Assembly (NCBI GenBank): GCA_024362935.1
Contig: JANCRA010000016.1
Coordinates: 18,521,165-18,585,164 of the forward strand
DNA: 64,000 nucleotides
Origin: Setophaga petechia
Lineage: Eukaryota > Chordata > Aves > Passeriformes > Parulidae
Direction of reading: 5' to 3'
Made by a program: the position numbers and the translations under genes. The notes beneath the pieces are model-generated. The model worked only from the letters and a program-made list of their open reading frames with translations, ran no database searches and was not told the DNA's origin. Position 1 is the first letter of the stretch. Each line of letters begins with the position of its first letter. Positions 23,126 through 36,445 of this stretch are shown one piece after another.

Positions 23126-23997
23126 GTCTCCCACTCAAGAGCTTTCTGGTTACTCCAAGGATCTTCCACTGGATGGATCCCAAGTCCCCTGCTGTACCCC
23201 AGCAGCACCTCTCCACAGAGATCAGCATTTATCTGTGCTTCCCCAAGCAGTACTACACTGACCTGGTTTCAGTGTCCTCAATGTTGTGCAAAACAACAGA
23301 AAAACTGAAAAAGTAGGTCAAAATTCTCTGTTGCAATTTAGAGCTGGGAACAGCAGTGACAAAGCTGGCTGCCAACTACAGCAAGCAGGTGCACATCAGA
23401 TGCCCCTCACTTGGGAGATTCTTCCCAACCTTGGAGGCTGCAGATGCCTTTTAAACATTATGAATTGCTTCTGTTGAATCATTTGAACCAACAATTTAAT
23501 CTTCAGCTTGTGCAGTTAGTTTTGCTCAGTGCTTCACAGAAGGAAAATAAGGAGGCACACAAACAATATTTAAGTCCATATTGCTGGGAAGGGAGAAGGA
23601 TGGACAACTGTGGATCACTACACTCATTCATTACTCAGGAATGCCCAGGACTGATGTCAAGTTTGCATCCTCCAATTACAGTTTGTACAAACAGAGATGA
23701 ACCCAAACAAACTCCTGCCTTTTTCCAGCCGAGTGAAGTGAACTTCCAAGAGCTCTTTTCCTTGAAGGCCTTGTGAACATGCTAAAACACATTAATTGTA
23801 TAATCCCCAACGAAATACATTGGCAAGTTACTTTTCCAAGTGATCTCAGTTGATTGTTTCACTGAGAGTGATCCAAGCACCCATTCTCTCAGTTCACTCC
23901 TGAACTTTGCTCCCAATCCCCTCTACAGAAGCTCAGCCAGGAATGTTTCCAAGGGAAAAAGGAATTTAGTTAGAAACTTAGTTCTTCCACATGAGCA

Positions 23998-24031
23998 GAG
24001 TCAAAACAAAGCAGAGTCAAAACAAAGCAGA
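23998..24031. repeat. Short tandem duplication, 17-bp period
   Basis: The unit AGAGTCAAAACAAAGC is present twice in succession, the second copy followed by AGAGAG. Confidence 0.88.
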
Positions 24032-24591
24032 GAGCATTTTCCAGGGAAGTGGATTGTGTGATGTGAGATCAATTCATCGACTTCTCTCCCTGAACTGAGT
24101 CCCAGCCACACGTGTGCCAGCAGCCAGGGATGCACATTCCCACAGATGTAAAAAGGGCTAGAGACCATAATCTGTCAGAAAAGGAGGGTTGGTGCTGTCT
24201 ATGAAGAGGGAGATTATGCTGCAACAGCTAAATGCTGGAATAAAATGAAAAATCCCCTCATGAAACCTGAGCTCTACATATTTTGGGCTTTTTTTTTAGG
24301 CTGGGTAGAGTAAAAGCTGAAGTGCAACTGCCAGATCAGTGCCTCTGCATCTTGTGAGGCTTGAGCAGATGTGAGACTCACATCCTTCTGCAGAAATCCC
24401 ACTGGAATGCCAATGCCTGGCTGTGAGCAGCACATCCCTGTGACCCCTGCATCCATACACCCCACCAGCCCCAGGGCAGCATTCCCTGCATCCTGCTGTC
24501 CCTGCCTGGAGGGGACCCTCACACCCACAGCACTTTTGGGATCTACCTCCTGACAGTACAGCAGCTGACCCAGCTTTACCATCCAGTGTTT

Positions 24592-24655
24592 AGAATCACT
24601 CAGGTCAGAAAAGATCTCCAAAATCATCAAGCCCAGCCTCTGAACAGCTTCTCAA
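24592..24655 (-). mobile_element. Short CR1 3' end inside duplication copy 1
   Basis: Antisense terminus AGAATCACTCAGGTCAGAAA then GATCTCCAAAATCATCAAGC. It has a counterpart in the second duplication copy. Confidence 0.85.
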
Positions 24656-25057
24656 GGAGCCTGGTGGTCAGGATACATCTCTGCTGGCAAAACAGGCTGT
24701 GAAAGGCCACAAAAGATCAGGTTTCAGCAGAAATATGTATTTATGGGGATGCTATAGAGGAAATGAGGAAAAACCTGCCAGCAGCAAAAGCTCTACAACA
24801 GACCCTGCAGAAGTTCTTTTCTCTGATATCCAGGCATCATAAACCTGTAGGTTTATTTTTCCTCTTAAAATACCAGGTTGTTCAACAAAAGAGAGGTGCA
24901 AATGTCCCTATGCCATCCCCTTCCTTCCAGGCCATGGATTTGAAGAAGAAAAGGGCAAAGATGACTTCTAGACAGCCATGTGCATCCATCAGCAAGGAAT
25001 AATCCACAGCACTTGGATTCAGGTGCATCAGGACCCCAGCTTTACCACCCAGTGTCT

Positions 25058-25121
25058 ACAATCACTCAGGTCAGAAAAGATCTCCAAAATCATCAAGCCC
25101 AACCTCTGAACAGCTTCTCAA
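25058..25121 (-). mobile_element. Short CR1 3' end inside duplication copy 2
   Basis: It matches 24592-24655 apart from a few substitutions and was copied as part of the 466-470-bp tandem duplication, not inserted independently. Confidence 0.85.
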
Positions 25122-28100
25122 GGAGCCTGGTGGTCAGGACACATCTCTGCTGGCAAAACAGGCTGTGAAAGGCCACAAAAGATCAGGTTTCAGCAGAAAT
25201 ATGTATTTATGGGGATGCTATAGAGGAAATGAGGAAAAACCTGCCAGCAGCAAAAGCTCTACAACAGACCCTGCAGAAGTTCTTTTCTCTGATATCCAGG
25301 CATCATAAACCTGTAGGTTTATTTTTCCTCTTAAAATACCAAGCTGTTTAACAGCAAAAAGAGAGGTGCAAATGTCCCTATGCCATCCCCTTCCTTCCAG
25401 CCAATGGATTTGAAGAAGAAAAGGGCAAAGATGACTTCTAGACAGCCATGTGCATCCATCAGCAAGGAATAATCCACAGCACATGGATTCAGGTGCATCC
25501 ATGGTGGTTGATGAATGTAGTTTGCAGTTAATGGTACCAAAGTCCTCGACAAGACCACCAGGGGAGCTTAGGCTCTGGAGCAGCCTTGGATCACTGGCAG
25601 CAACATCACTTTTACAGATTTACAGCCTAATTTAACACAGATGCACCTCCATCATCTACGACTGTTTTATCTGCTCTGTCTGGCAGGGAAAAGCAGCACA
25701 GAGGATAAATTGCAGACAGGCTCAGACAGCCTGGAAGGACTGGTGAACTTGGCAGCCAAACACAACTCCCCCCACCCCCAAAAGCCTTGGTAGTCTCTAA
25801 ACCATGAAGTGCTTTCTTTTTCTTCAGAAAGGAATGCAAATACAAAGTTTAGAGCCAAGGCACACTGTGTGGGGGATAGGGAAAACCCTCTCACCAGAAG
25901 AAAAGTCCTTGAGAAGTTGAGGAGATGGGTCAAAGAAAACTGAAGACACCTTGATAGCAAGGGTGAGTAGAAGCTGTGCTAGAGGAACCCAGCTTGGGAT
26001 AACAGGAAGCCCTGAGAGCCTTTTGGCCCTGTCCAAGGTGAATCCAACAGGTATTTGTGTTTCCCCTATGGCAGGACACATTCCTGTCAAGTGCCATCCA
26101 GTATCCATAAAAAGTGTCCCAACAGAACAGCAGTGAGGTGGGATTCAGATGCAGGGTCTTTGTATTCCAACTTAAGAAAGCCCCAGGTCCCCAGGCCTGG
26201 CTTGTGGTTACCTGATGGGAACAGGTTGCCCCCTCTCTGTCCCACCAATACCTAGAGCACTTCCAAAAGCTGAGGACAAACAAGCAGAATGGTTTCTTTG
26301 CTGCCTCAGCTCAAAATGACACCAAACTTCTGCTAAGTCTCTTACCAGCTCTTAAAATGATCTTCAGACAGCACTGGTTAGACTCAGGATCAGCCTCTGG
26401 TGCTCAAACGGAGACAGGAGAACATCTGGAGTCTCACAGCACTGAGCTCTGAACATGCTGCAAGGGCTCTCTCAATGTCTAAGTGTGCACCACAGAGCAG
26501 CAAAGCCTTGGAGATTCCAAGATTCCATTTCCATGCAACAGGAATGAAGGTATGAGGGTGCACCAGATGTAGGTGGCCTCAGAAAGGGATTTTCACACAA
26601 GTACCTAATTCAGTGAGATGGTTTAGTCACCAAGTGCCAAATGCACCACAAATTTGGCATGATTCAGCCTGGCTCAGGTGTGTCCTGCAGGGATGAACAG
26701 CAGCCACCAGCCAAAGCTCGTGTGGCTGTAGGAGACTGTGCATCCATGTCCTTCTGTGATTCCAGGGATGACCCCACAGTAACTCAAGTGTTCTTCACCA
26801 CCACACAGCCCCATACAAAGAGAGGATGAAAAGGTAAGAAGGGAACAGGCCCAAGAACAGTGCAGTGGGTAGAAGTCCCAAGGACACTCTGTGCAGCTGA
26901 ACTTTAAATCCTGGCCTGGCAGGCAAAGCCCAAATGCCCCACAGCAAATGGGGAAGAGAACTCTGCCAAGTCTGTGTCATTCCATCCCACAGACTCTTGA
27001 TGCTGCCCAACAGACTTCATTCAAGGCTGCTCATCACTAAAAACCTTGTAAGAGCTGGGTAATAAACTGGAAACATGGTGATGGAAGAGCTGGAACAGCA
27101 GCACTTCTTAAAAAGCAGTAATGGTGATGCCACCAGGAGAGAGAGGGAGTGTATTAAGGGAAAACAGAAGAAAACCTGAAAGTCCATGATTTAAGGGACC
27201 TGTTTTTTCCTTTCAATGCCTGAACTTTACCTTTTCCTTTCATGAAGATACTGCCTTTTCCAGCAGCCAAGGAGAGAAGAGCAGATCACACTGTCCTTCA
27301 TACAATGAGACATTTGGCAGGAATTGGACTGACATCACCTACATATTTTGTTTGCAACTAAACCATGTCTTGAAGAGGAAACTGTGTACCTGAGACCTAC
27401 ACAGGGAGGGAAATCTGGCCCAGCTTTTAATGGGGCTGCTTTTTTGGAGGTGAATGGCTGTCAGATGGGGGTGATGAACCATTCACCTGCTTCTGAACCA
27501 TTCACCTGCTTGTGAGGCTTAGAGCACAAGGGAGCTGGAAAGGTAAGAACAACCCCTAAGTAATAAATCCTGCTGATTTGGGCTTAATAAATCAATGTTT
27601 CAGCCTAAGCAACCCAATGCTGTTGCCAGCACCCTGATTATTTGCTACCTCTGTTTTGGGAGAGGAAGGTTTTTATTGGGATGCCAATTAAAAACTGCCA
27701 GAATTTGATATTTAAGGCACTGTTACACTCAAAGCCTGAAACCTTCTACAGCAATCACCTTCCTGGTATGGGATTATAAAAACTCCATGATGTCAAAACA
27801 AGCTGTCCCACCCCAAAACCCACCTATCCCACAGGGCAGCATCTTTATGGCACATAAAGAGCCATAATTTCCTTCCTCTCTGATAAGATTCCCTGTATCT
27901 CCCAGATCTCCCAACTCTGTGTCCTGATGAGGCAGCTCAGCTGTCAGAAGGATTTGGATTACCTGTGTGACTGAAAGGTGCTAGGAATTACATCCAAACC
28001 AAGCAAAATTCCCACTGGAGAAGCATAACAACCTTGCAGGCAGGCCAGAAGATGTTTAGATCCTGTCTCTCGTCTTTTAAATTTTAATTTATTATAATTT

Positions 28101-29109
28101 ATTTTTCTTCATTTATTTCTAAAAGAAGCAAAGGTCACTCTGTTTGCTGGCAGGAGGAGCTGCCTCCTCCCCAGTGCAAGGTCCAGTCTTGGTTACTGGT
28201 CTAATTCTGTGCTGGTGGCTACACCCACACAAACACCATCAGCCCCAGAAAAATCTGCACTTCCTCAGAAGGGCAATTAGGCACTGTAATCTCAAAATAC
28301 ACAGGCAAACAGTTGCATTTGCTCACAGAAACGAAATGTTTGTGCCCAGCTCCTTCCTCCATCTGGCAAGGAAGTGGCCCAGGGCACCTGCCTACAGGGG
28401 GAGGCCAAGCAGGAGCCACCAACACTCCAGGAGCAGCCACATGGCTTTAAAAAATCATAATACTTGAAGGTTTGTGCTCTTGGTTGGTTTTCTGGGTTTT
28501 TTCTTCCTCAAATTTGAAGCTGTCAGCTCCTTAGAAGTCTTAACACACTGGCTGGGTATTTTAGGTCCTTCCAGGTGTGCTAGGAAGCACCATCCCACAC
28601 CTGTCATTCTGCTACCTGGGCTTTCACAGGTGCAGCTTCTTTGTAAAATGATGCCAAGATGAGGTCCATGTGCTCCAGGTGAGCAGCATCAGCAGAGATG
28701 GAGTCTCTGCATTGGCATTCCTGTAAAGCCACTGTACACACCAGAACAGGTCTGGGTGGCACAGGCAGCACCAGAAATGACAATAAACACACTCTGGTTT
28801 CTCATAGTGACAGTCAGGAGAAGCTTCAGAGGCATCTTCTTGCCAATACCCATCCAGCTTTCACATGGGCATCACCAAGGTCATCAAAATTCCCCCCTCA
28901 AGCTCACAGTAGAAGGAAAAAATTAAATTTGTGAATGATCAGCCTGGTTAAGACATCACTGTCCCTTCTGAACATAGGCTGGCAACCAGGGGTGGTCAGA
29001 CATCACCTGCCTTTGCACTGGGTGATGGACAATGTGCCCAAGAGGGTGTTAATGCCTACAAGGACATCTGCAATCCCCCAAATCCCTGCATAGTGAGAAA
29101 AATACCATG

Positions 29110-29332
29110 GAGCTGTGCTAGGGGTGGGTTAGGTTGGATAGCAGGAAAAATTCTTCCCCCAGAGGGTGTTCAGGCACTGAACAGGCTCCCCAAGGAATGG
29201 TCTTGGCCCAAGGCTGCCACAGCTCAGGAGTGTTTGGACAATGCTCTCAGGGACATGGGATTACTGGGGTGTCCTGTGCAGGGCCAGGTGTTGGACGTGA
29301 TGATCCCTTCCAAGTCAGGATATTCCATAAAC
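29110..29332 (+). mobile_element. CR1 LINE 3' fragment, older lineage
   Basis: Sense block GGGTTAGGTTGGATAGCAGG, then ACTGAACAGGCTCCCCAAGG and ACGTGATGATCCCTTCCAAG. It shares its structure with the copy at 43.1-43.4 kb. Confidence 0.88.
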
Positions 29333-30211
29333 CATGATTTTTCTAGTCACAAGCAATAACTCCAAAGCCATATCCAGCTTCAACAGCACATTTATTTTCA
29401 TTATAAAGCCAAATTGTGGAAATGCTGCTGTGTTAAGGTCATGGCAGTGGATTTAATTCATGTCAGCTGCTGTCACTGACACTGATAACCCTTTATGTGC
29501 ATCTCAGCACGGTGTCACTGCCTGGTGCTTATCTGACAGGTCAATCAAAGGCACTTCAACAGCCAGTGAACACCTGAGCTCCCTCTCAGAGGTCACCTTG
29601 CTGTTTTGGTTCCACCCATTACAATCTGTGCCACAAGAGCATTACCACTGGAGCTCCTCAGTGCCCTGAAGGAGGGATACTGGATTATCAACCCCCAGCA
29701 CAGCCAGGGAGGGCAGGTGGCAGGAACAGGCAGTGCTGACACAAACATTCAACCTCACAGTGCATCCATGGAGCAACGTCAGCTCGAGGGAGCAGCCTGT
29801 AAACCAGCAGGGAAATGAACTGAAGGGATGGTTCAGTTTCAGAGAGGTAATTTTACATGACAACTCTTCCTGCTTCTCTCCTTTCCCTCCTGGTAAGGAC
29901 TTTGCACAGTTCACGGCCTGGCTCCGTTTGCTCTGAACTCCAGACGTGCCTATGTAAAGGGAATATGGTGCCAAAACAAACAAATCTTCCACCCACTTGT
30001 GGTCCAGCAATCCATTAGGAAGGAAAGACAAGGCACACACCACTAAAACTATAAATACCCACTAGTATGGACAAGAGTGAAGGCTTGTGGTTAACAAAAA
30101 TAAGGATTTTGTTGCAGTCCTCGAGGCATTTGACTTATATTTGAGACTCCTGTTTCAGAAGTTTCCAGCCCTCTCCTGTGTTTATAGACTGGTTTGCTTT
30201 GGAAGCTCAGT

Positions 30212-30925
30212 TTGTTCCACCCCCTGCCATGGGCAGGAACACGTCCCACTATCCCAAGCCCTGTCTAGCCTGGCCTTGGGCACTGCCAGGGATCCAGGGG
30301 CAGCCCCAGTTGCTCTGGGCACCCTGTGCCAGGGCCTGCCCATCCTCAGAGAGAAGAATTCTCTCCCAATATCCCATCCATCCCTGCCCTCTGGCAGTGG
30401 CAGCCATTCCCTGTGTCCTGTCCCTCCATCCCTTGTCCCAGTCCCTCTCCAGCTCTCCTGGAGCCTCTTCAGGCCCTGCCAGGGGCTCTGAGCTCTCCCT
30501 GGAGCCTTTTTGAGATGAGCACCCCCAGCTATCCCAGCCTGGCTCCAGGGCAGAGGGGCTCTGGTCCTTGGAGCATCTCTGTGGCCTCCTCTGGACTGGC
30601 TCCAGCAGCTCCATGTTCTTTCTCTGGTGGGACCCCTGAGCTGGAGCAGCTCTGCAGGTGGGGTCTCACCTGAGTGGGGCAGAATCCCCCCCTGCCCTGC
30701 TGCCCAAGCTGGGGAATCATGCAGGGCACTGGGTTTGGGGGGCTGTGCTCAGTCCCTTCTCCACCCAGGCTGTGTCTGTGCTGGGGTGGCCCTGGCCCAG
30801 GGCAGGACACTGCCCTTGGCCTTGTTGAGCTCCATGAGTTCCCCACAGTCCCACCTCTCCAGGTCTCTTTTCATGCCACCCCTTCCCACCAGCCTGCTGA
30901 CCACAACAAAGTTGGCATCAATCCC
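30212..30925 (-). mobile_element. CR1 LINE 3' fragment, about 710 bp
   Basis: Antisense copy that lost its last roughly 30 bases. It begins at the GCCATGGGCAGGAACACG block and extends unusually far upstream through CTCACCTGAGTGGGGCAGAA to CAACAAAGTTGGCATCAATC. Confidence 0.94.
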
Positions 30926-33742
30926 ACTTAACAAAGAATTCAAAGACTCTGAATTTCTCCACTGATATGATAAAGTCAGAGGAGACCTATCCACATATAT
31001 TCCCTCAGTGAGGAAAATAATGAAGTACCAGCTCAGCTGGGCAGCATAACACAAAGGAATCCACATGGGAATGGAGCTGCTGTTCACAGAAAAAGAACTT
31101 CAGAACTTGGGCCTTATTAGATACTGGATCACCCAACAACTGAAACCATATTTCCTAAGACATCCTTGAATTCACTTACTCCAGCAGCAGAAGCTATAGG
31201 AAGTGTGTGCAGCTCCACAAAACTGAATTTCCCATCCTAGAATGACTTAAAAATTAGTGACACTGCAGAGAGAAGCCTAAAGGTCCCTCAAGAACCAAAG
31301 CTGTGATATAGCAACAGTTTGGTGCAGAGAGATTATAAAACACCTTATGGACTCCCTGGATTAGCAATGGAGAAACTGAAGCCAATGCCCTGCAAGAAAA
31401 CACTGAACAAGGAGTGATGATCAGAGCAAGTTCTGGAGCTGAAGGAGAAAGCTGTTTATTCTACCTCTCACACTCATCTGGACTTCAGAGTTAAGTTTAT
31501 CTTTTAAAATGAAGCAGAGGTGCCACACAGGTACTCACAGAGATCTCCAGCCAAGGGAAGCACATCCTGATGATAGCATTCCTTCACCTGCACTGCACAG
31601 CCCTGGACTAATCACAGCTGGCACATTTCTTCACACTGAACCCCAGCACTATTTCACAGGCAGTAACCTCACTGAGCAGAAACACAACAGCTTTTCCCAC
31701 CCTGTTAGCTTTAAAACCATCATCTAAAACAAGACATGGGGGGCTGTCCCATGCAGGACTTGCCTCCAAACCTTGGGAGAAGCCAGGTACTACTGAGCCT
31801 CTTTGCCCTCTGAGAGGCACAAATCTCCCAGGTAAATCCTCCCCCAGCACCAAATCTTCACTTAAATACAGGCTGAGCTCTAAGAATCCTTTGCTGGAGC
31901 CCTGCCTCCCTCAACCACAGATCCCCTTTAGGTGCTGTCTTAAACTGTATTTCCAAGAGTAATTACTCCATTACAGCACCTGTTCCCCCTCCTATGCCAG
32001 CAACATGACCTTGAGAAAGCTGGAAAAACAAACCAAATTCTTCTGCCTACAAGGCAGTTCTTCCACAAGCAAAGGCAGCACCTCTTGGTCACATCTCTAG
32101 ACAACAGCCCAGTACTTTAGGCACTTCTTCAAACATGGTTTTTGTGGTTTGAAACCCAAAAATGGCTCTGTGCTCAGCCCTTTTCAATCACCACATGCGG
32201 AAGAAAATTCAGGCTATTTCTAGCTGAGTCTTCTCAGTCAGATCATGAACACAGGCAGGTGGCACAAGGGCATTCCAGATAACTCCTGAGAAGCTGATGC
32301 CATGACAGTGCAGGTGTGATGGACAAGCACCAGGCAGCCAAGCCCTGGGAGCATGGGGAGAGCACAGCAATGCTCTGTGTTGGAGTGAAGGACTTAAAAA
32401 CCATCTCAGAACCTGCAATATCATCAGTGCTGGACCTGCTTTCCCCACTGACTGAACTCACCCTGCTCTGGGTGAATCTGTGCAGCCTCCTGTCCCCAGA
32501 GCTCAGTGCCCCACAGCCTGGGACATGAGAGGCAGCTCATCCCTTCCTGAACCTGTGACCTTCAGAGCTCATCTGAGGTCAGCCACCATCCTTGCTCACA
32601 GGAGCAGCTCCATGTCCCCAGAGAAGGCATCCCAGAAAAAGCAAAGCTTGATACAATTTCACTGTGGCCAACTTAAACATCTGCATCAAAAAGGTCTTTT
32701 TAACCTATTTTCCATTGATAGGCAAGACAACAAGAATTGGAAGAATGCTGTTTTATCACAGAAACTGCCCAGATTTGATTCTCATTCACCTGGAGAAGAA
32801 AGTTTAGGTGAGAAGGAAACTGAGGGCCATCTGCCTCCTACTACAGCAAATGTTAACAATTAGACCTCCCACAACCTGAGGGCAACATTAAAATGGAAAG
32901 CAAACTCTCAACCATGCTGGTCTGGCCATCATCCCTCCCAGGCTGCATCTCAGGACAAGGAGAAGCTGCACATGGAAAAGGAAACAACCCACCTAAAGAT
33001 AATCAACCCCTTGTTTGTGATGGATCTTTGCTTGACCCCATCTGTAAAGAACCAGTCTGATGTCCCCAAGGCACCTGCACTCCCTGAAGTGATTTCCAGC
33101 CCTGCAAACCTCTGCTGCTGCTTGGAGAAGAGAAGATCACAACAACCATGTGTCTGCCTGTAGAAATCACATCCCCAGCTGGCCAGAAGGGAGGCTGGAC
33201 AGTCCCTGATCTCTCCTGCACACACAACCTGTGAGCACTCACACCAAAGGACATCTGACAGGGAACAGGAGATGCCACTTCCAGCAGCCAGGCTCTTCTG
33301 ATGTCCCCTGAAACACTACCAGATACAGGTGAAGATGCCCAAGTATTCTTTGGCATCTCTTATACACCAGCATGCTGAGAAAATGAAAGGATTAATATGA
33401 TTTTATAATTTTTTCCAGGGATTATTCCTTGGATTTCTGTGATGGTGCATTTTAGCAGTGGGGTTTGTTTGTTCTAAGGAAAGGTCAGTGGTACTTTATG
33501 ACAATTTTCCCAACTCACACACATCTACAAAAAGCAGTTTACACCTGATGTAGGTGGTGACCAGGTACAAAACTTAACAATCAAGCTTTAGTTTTCCTGG
33601 TAGTGGGGTTTTTTGCCAGGAAAGCAGTCAGTGAGACCAGCACAGCACAAAACCAGCCTTCTCAACTCTATTTACAACAGCACAACCACAGAGTCTGGGT
33701 GTGAGTCAAAGCTCCATATGTACAGCAATCCACACACTTGTG

Positions 33743-33826
33743 GAATCATGGAATGGTTTGGGTGAGAAGGGCCCTTAAAGCTCATCTCATTCCAACCCTC
33801 TGCCACTCACTATGACAGGTCTCTTC
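33743..33826 (-). mobile_element. Short CR1 3' end
   Basis: Antisense terminus ATCATGGAATGGTTTGGGTG then the TTAAAGCTCATCTCATTCC block. It is truncated just after CTCTGCCA. Confidence 0.92.
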
Positions 33827-34380
33827 TAGATTTGATCTTAGTCTTTTAATCATCTGGAAGTGCTGAAGCTCAGAAAGAGGGGTTGAAGTGATGAGAAAAA
33901 GCATCTAATCCTTAGAATTAAAACAATTAAGTGTTTACACCTTTAGAGTCATGACCCAAAGGAAGTGAGCAGCAAGGAAACCTTCCCAGATAAAAATCAG
34001 TTTATCCCAGCAACATCTTCTATGCTGTCTACAAGCACTCACCAGCAGCTGCCTTCAGGTGAGCCCCCAAAATGCCCCACAGCATCCCAAAGACCTGAAA
34101 CAGCAGCTCAGGCTCCTCCAGCCCATTCCAGGCATGGGACAGACCATGAGCAGAGCATTAGTAGCTCAGCAGCCAGGCTGAGACAGGCTCAAAGCTGAAA
34201 TTAGGCAAAAAACAAGGCAATTCCTGCCCAGTGGAGCATCCAGCATTGCAGTCACAGGTCAGGGTCACACCTGCCACTGCTGGGAGGGACAGGGCAGCTT
34301 CATGAGCAGAGAGCCCCATATGGCATGGTTACAATGGGGAAGGAGAGTGGGAGGCAAAGCCAGGCTTTAGGTGCCTCACT

Positions 34381-34648
34381 GGGGCTGAGGATGAGAGGAC
34401 ATGGCCTCAGTCTGTGCCAGGGGAGGTTCAGGCTGGACATCAGGAGGAATTTCTTCTCAGGAGGAGTTATGGAGCATCAGAATGGGCTGCTCAGGGAGTT
34501 GGTGGAGTCACTGTCACTGGAGGTGTTCAAGAAACACCTGATGGTAGGACTCAGCACTCTGTTCTAGTTCAAAAGGTGGTGACTGGTCAAAAGCTGGACT
34601 TCATCTTAAAGGTCTTTTCCAACCTAAATGATTCTGTAATTCTGGGAT
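34381..34648 (+). mobile_element. CR1 LINE 3' fragment
   Basis: Sense copy with GAGGACATGGCCTCAGTCTG, GTTCAGGCTGGACATCAGG and GGAGGTGTTCAAGAAACACC blocks. It ends in TTCCAACCTAAATGATTCTG. Confidence 0.94.
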
Positions 34649-34883
34649 GAGATAATTCTGACTGAAGAGCTGAAGAGCCCCCAGGTTGCCAAACAGGCAT
34701 GCCTGGTACACACACAGAGATGTGTACCCCAGTTAACATCCAGCTCCCCCAAAAGGCACCTTCCTGGTGCTCCATCCACCAAACACCCTCAGGTCCCTCC
34801 TTTTCACCAGCTCTGGCACTTTGTTTGACCTCTCAGTGAGTCAGCTCCAGAACTGCAGGGCTGGCTGGCAGCTGAATCCCACA

Positions 34884-35005
34884 CTGGACTGGCTGGAAGG
34901 AACCTTAAAGCTCATCCAGTCCCATCCCCCTGCCATGGGCAGGGACACCTTCCACTAGCCCAGAGTGCTCCAAGCCCCGTCCAACCTGACCCTGAGATAC
35001 TCTCA
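34884..35005 (-). mobile_element. CR1 3' fragment
   Basis: Antisense tail GGAAGGAACCTTAAAGCTC through CATGGGCAGGGACACCTTCC. It is only about 240 bp from the preceding plus-strand copy, making a convergent inverted pair. Confidence 0.92.
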
Positions 35006-36269
35006 TCACAAAAATCTTGAACATATCTGCAGAGCTGAACCTTTCTACCCAATCCTTACTTCTCAGGTACAGAGCTATCACCAGTACCCCCATTACAGAC
35101 CAGTACATTTCCTTTGAAGATCATCTGTCCCCATGCACACATCCATGCCCAAACTGCACAAGAAGCAGCAAAATGGGAGAAAAATATCCTTGTGGGGAAG
35201 GGAAATAGCACAGCCCTGCCTTGATTTATGTAGTCTCTGCAGACCTGGGCAATAAAACAACAGACCCAAAAATCCAGGTTGCACGTAATTCACCCCTAGC
35301 AAAGAATCCTGTGCAATTTCCCACACAAAGTGGCCCTGGATGGACAGGACAAACCCCCAGAATGGGGATGGACACAAGAGCTGCTGGGAACTTCTTGCAG
35401 TGACCACCAGGACCACTCACCCCACTGGGTCACTCTCTTCCCCCAGCTGGAAAACTGAGGTAGGAGTTGGTTTCCCATGGAAATATGAAATAGGAAATAG
35501 TCTAGCAAAGCACAAGGTTGATCACAGAAGACCTACAGACAGCAGGATTACCACTAAATACAATTAATCCACATAGAGCTAATTGCCCAAGCAACACTAA
35601 GAGTTGTAAGACAGCTTGATCCCATCCCCCAGCTCCCAACACCACATTTATGGAAACACTAAAAACCACAAACAAGGCCTCATAGTGTACCACAGAAACC
35701 AGGATCCCTCACTGCTGCAATCAAACTGCAAGGCTTGCAGTGGGGTTTGAGCAAGGAAATGGAAATCACACTGGCATACAATTGTTCCGCCTCCCTGCTC
35801 GCCTTCACACATTTCTCACAGGTCAATTTTAAAGAATTAAGTCTTGTTCAGTGAAACATCTGGTGGCTGTTGCTAGAGGAAACCGACTATCTGCAACATT
35901 TGAGCAAAAATAATGAGTTACATAAAAGCCAGACTGCATAAGCAAGGACAAGTGTTTTGCCAGTCTGTGAATCTCAGAAGCTTACATGAAACCTCATGTT
36001 TCATTTCTGGGTTAGAAAACAATAAAATCAACTCACACATGTTACAAAACCCATGAAGATTTGAGTTTTCTCTAAGTTTATGAGGCTATCATTGTGTTGT
36101 ATTGGAATTAACTTTCTAGCTAAAAACTGTCCTAAAGATTTTCTGCCAACAGCATAGACAGATGAATTACAGCTTAAAAATGGAGCATTTCAGCTTTAGG
36201 AACTTTCAGAGTCAGTTCAAGACAGAACAGGTTCAAGAGTTAGAGAAGAAGGTTTTGGTCTGTCACTGT

Positions 36270-36445
36270 CTGGTCAAATAGGGGAATCATTTACCCAGGG
36301 AGGTGGTGGAGTCACCATCCCTTGATGTGTTTAAAAAAAGACTGGATGTGGCACTTGGTGCCATGATCTAGTTGAGGTATTGGAACATGGGTTGGACCCA
36401 ATAACCTTAAAGGTCTTTTCCAACCTAGAAATTCTGTGATTCTGA
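36270..36445 (+). mobile_element. CR1 LINE 3' fragment, older lineage
   Basis: Sense copy with GGAGGTGGTGGAGTCACCAT, GGCACTTGGTGCCATGATCT and TTGGACCCAATAACCTTAAA. It ends in the GATTCTGAG terminus. Confidence 0.92.

Larger units (their letters stand above)
24568..25500. repeat. Tandem duplication of about 466-470 bp
   Basis: Copy 1 (about 24568-25033) and copy 2 (about 25034-25500) align almost throughout. They differ by a few substitutions and a small insertion near 25350. Each copy carries a short CR1 3' end (24592-24655 and 25058-25121), so the duplication happened after that CR1 inserted. Confidence 0.93.

Noticed and set aside
22301..23316. Possible reverse-transcriptase remnants in the long CR1 copy
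   Set aside because: The frames are short, in several phases, and no reverse-transcriptase motif is visible. It is annotated only as a degenerate CR1 copy.
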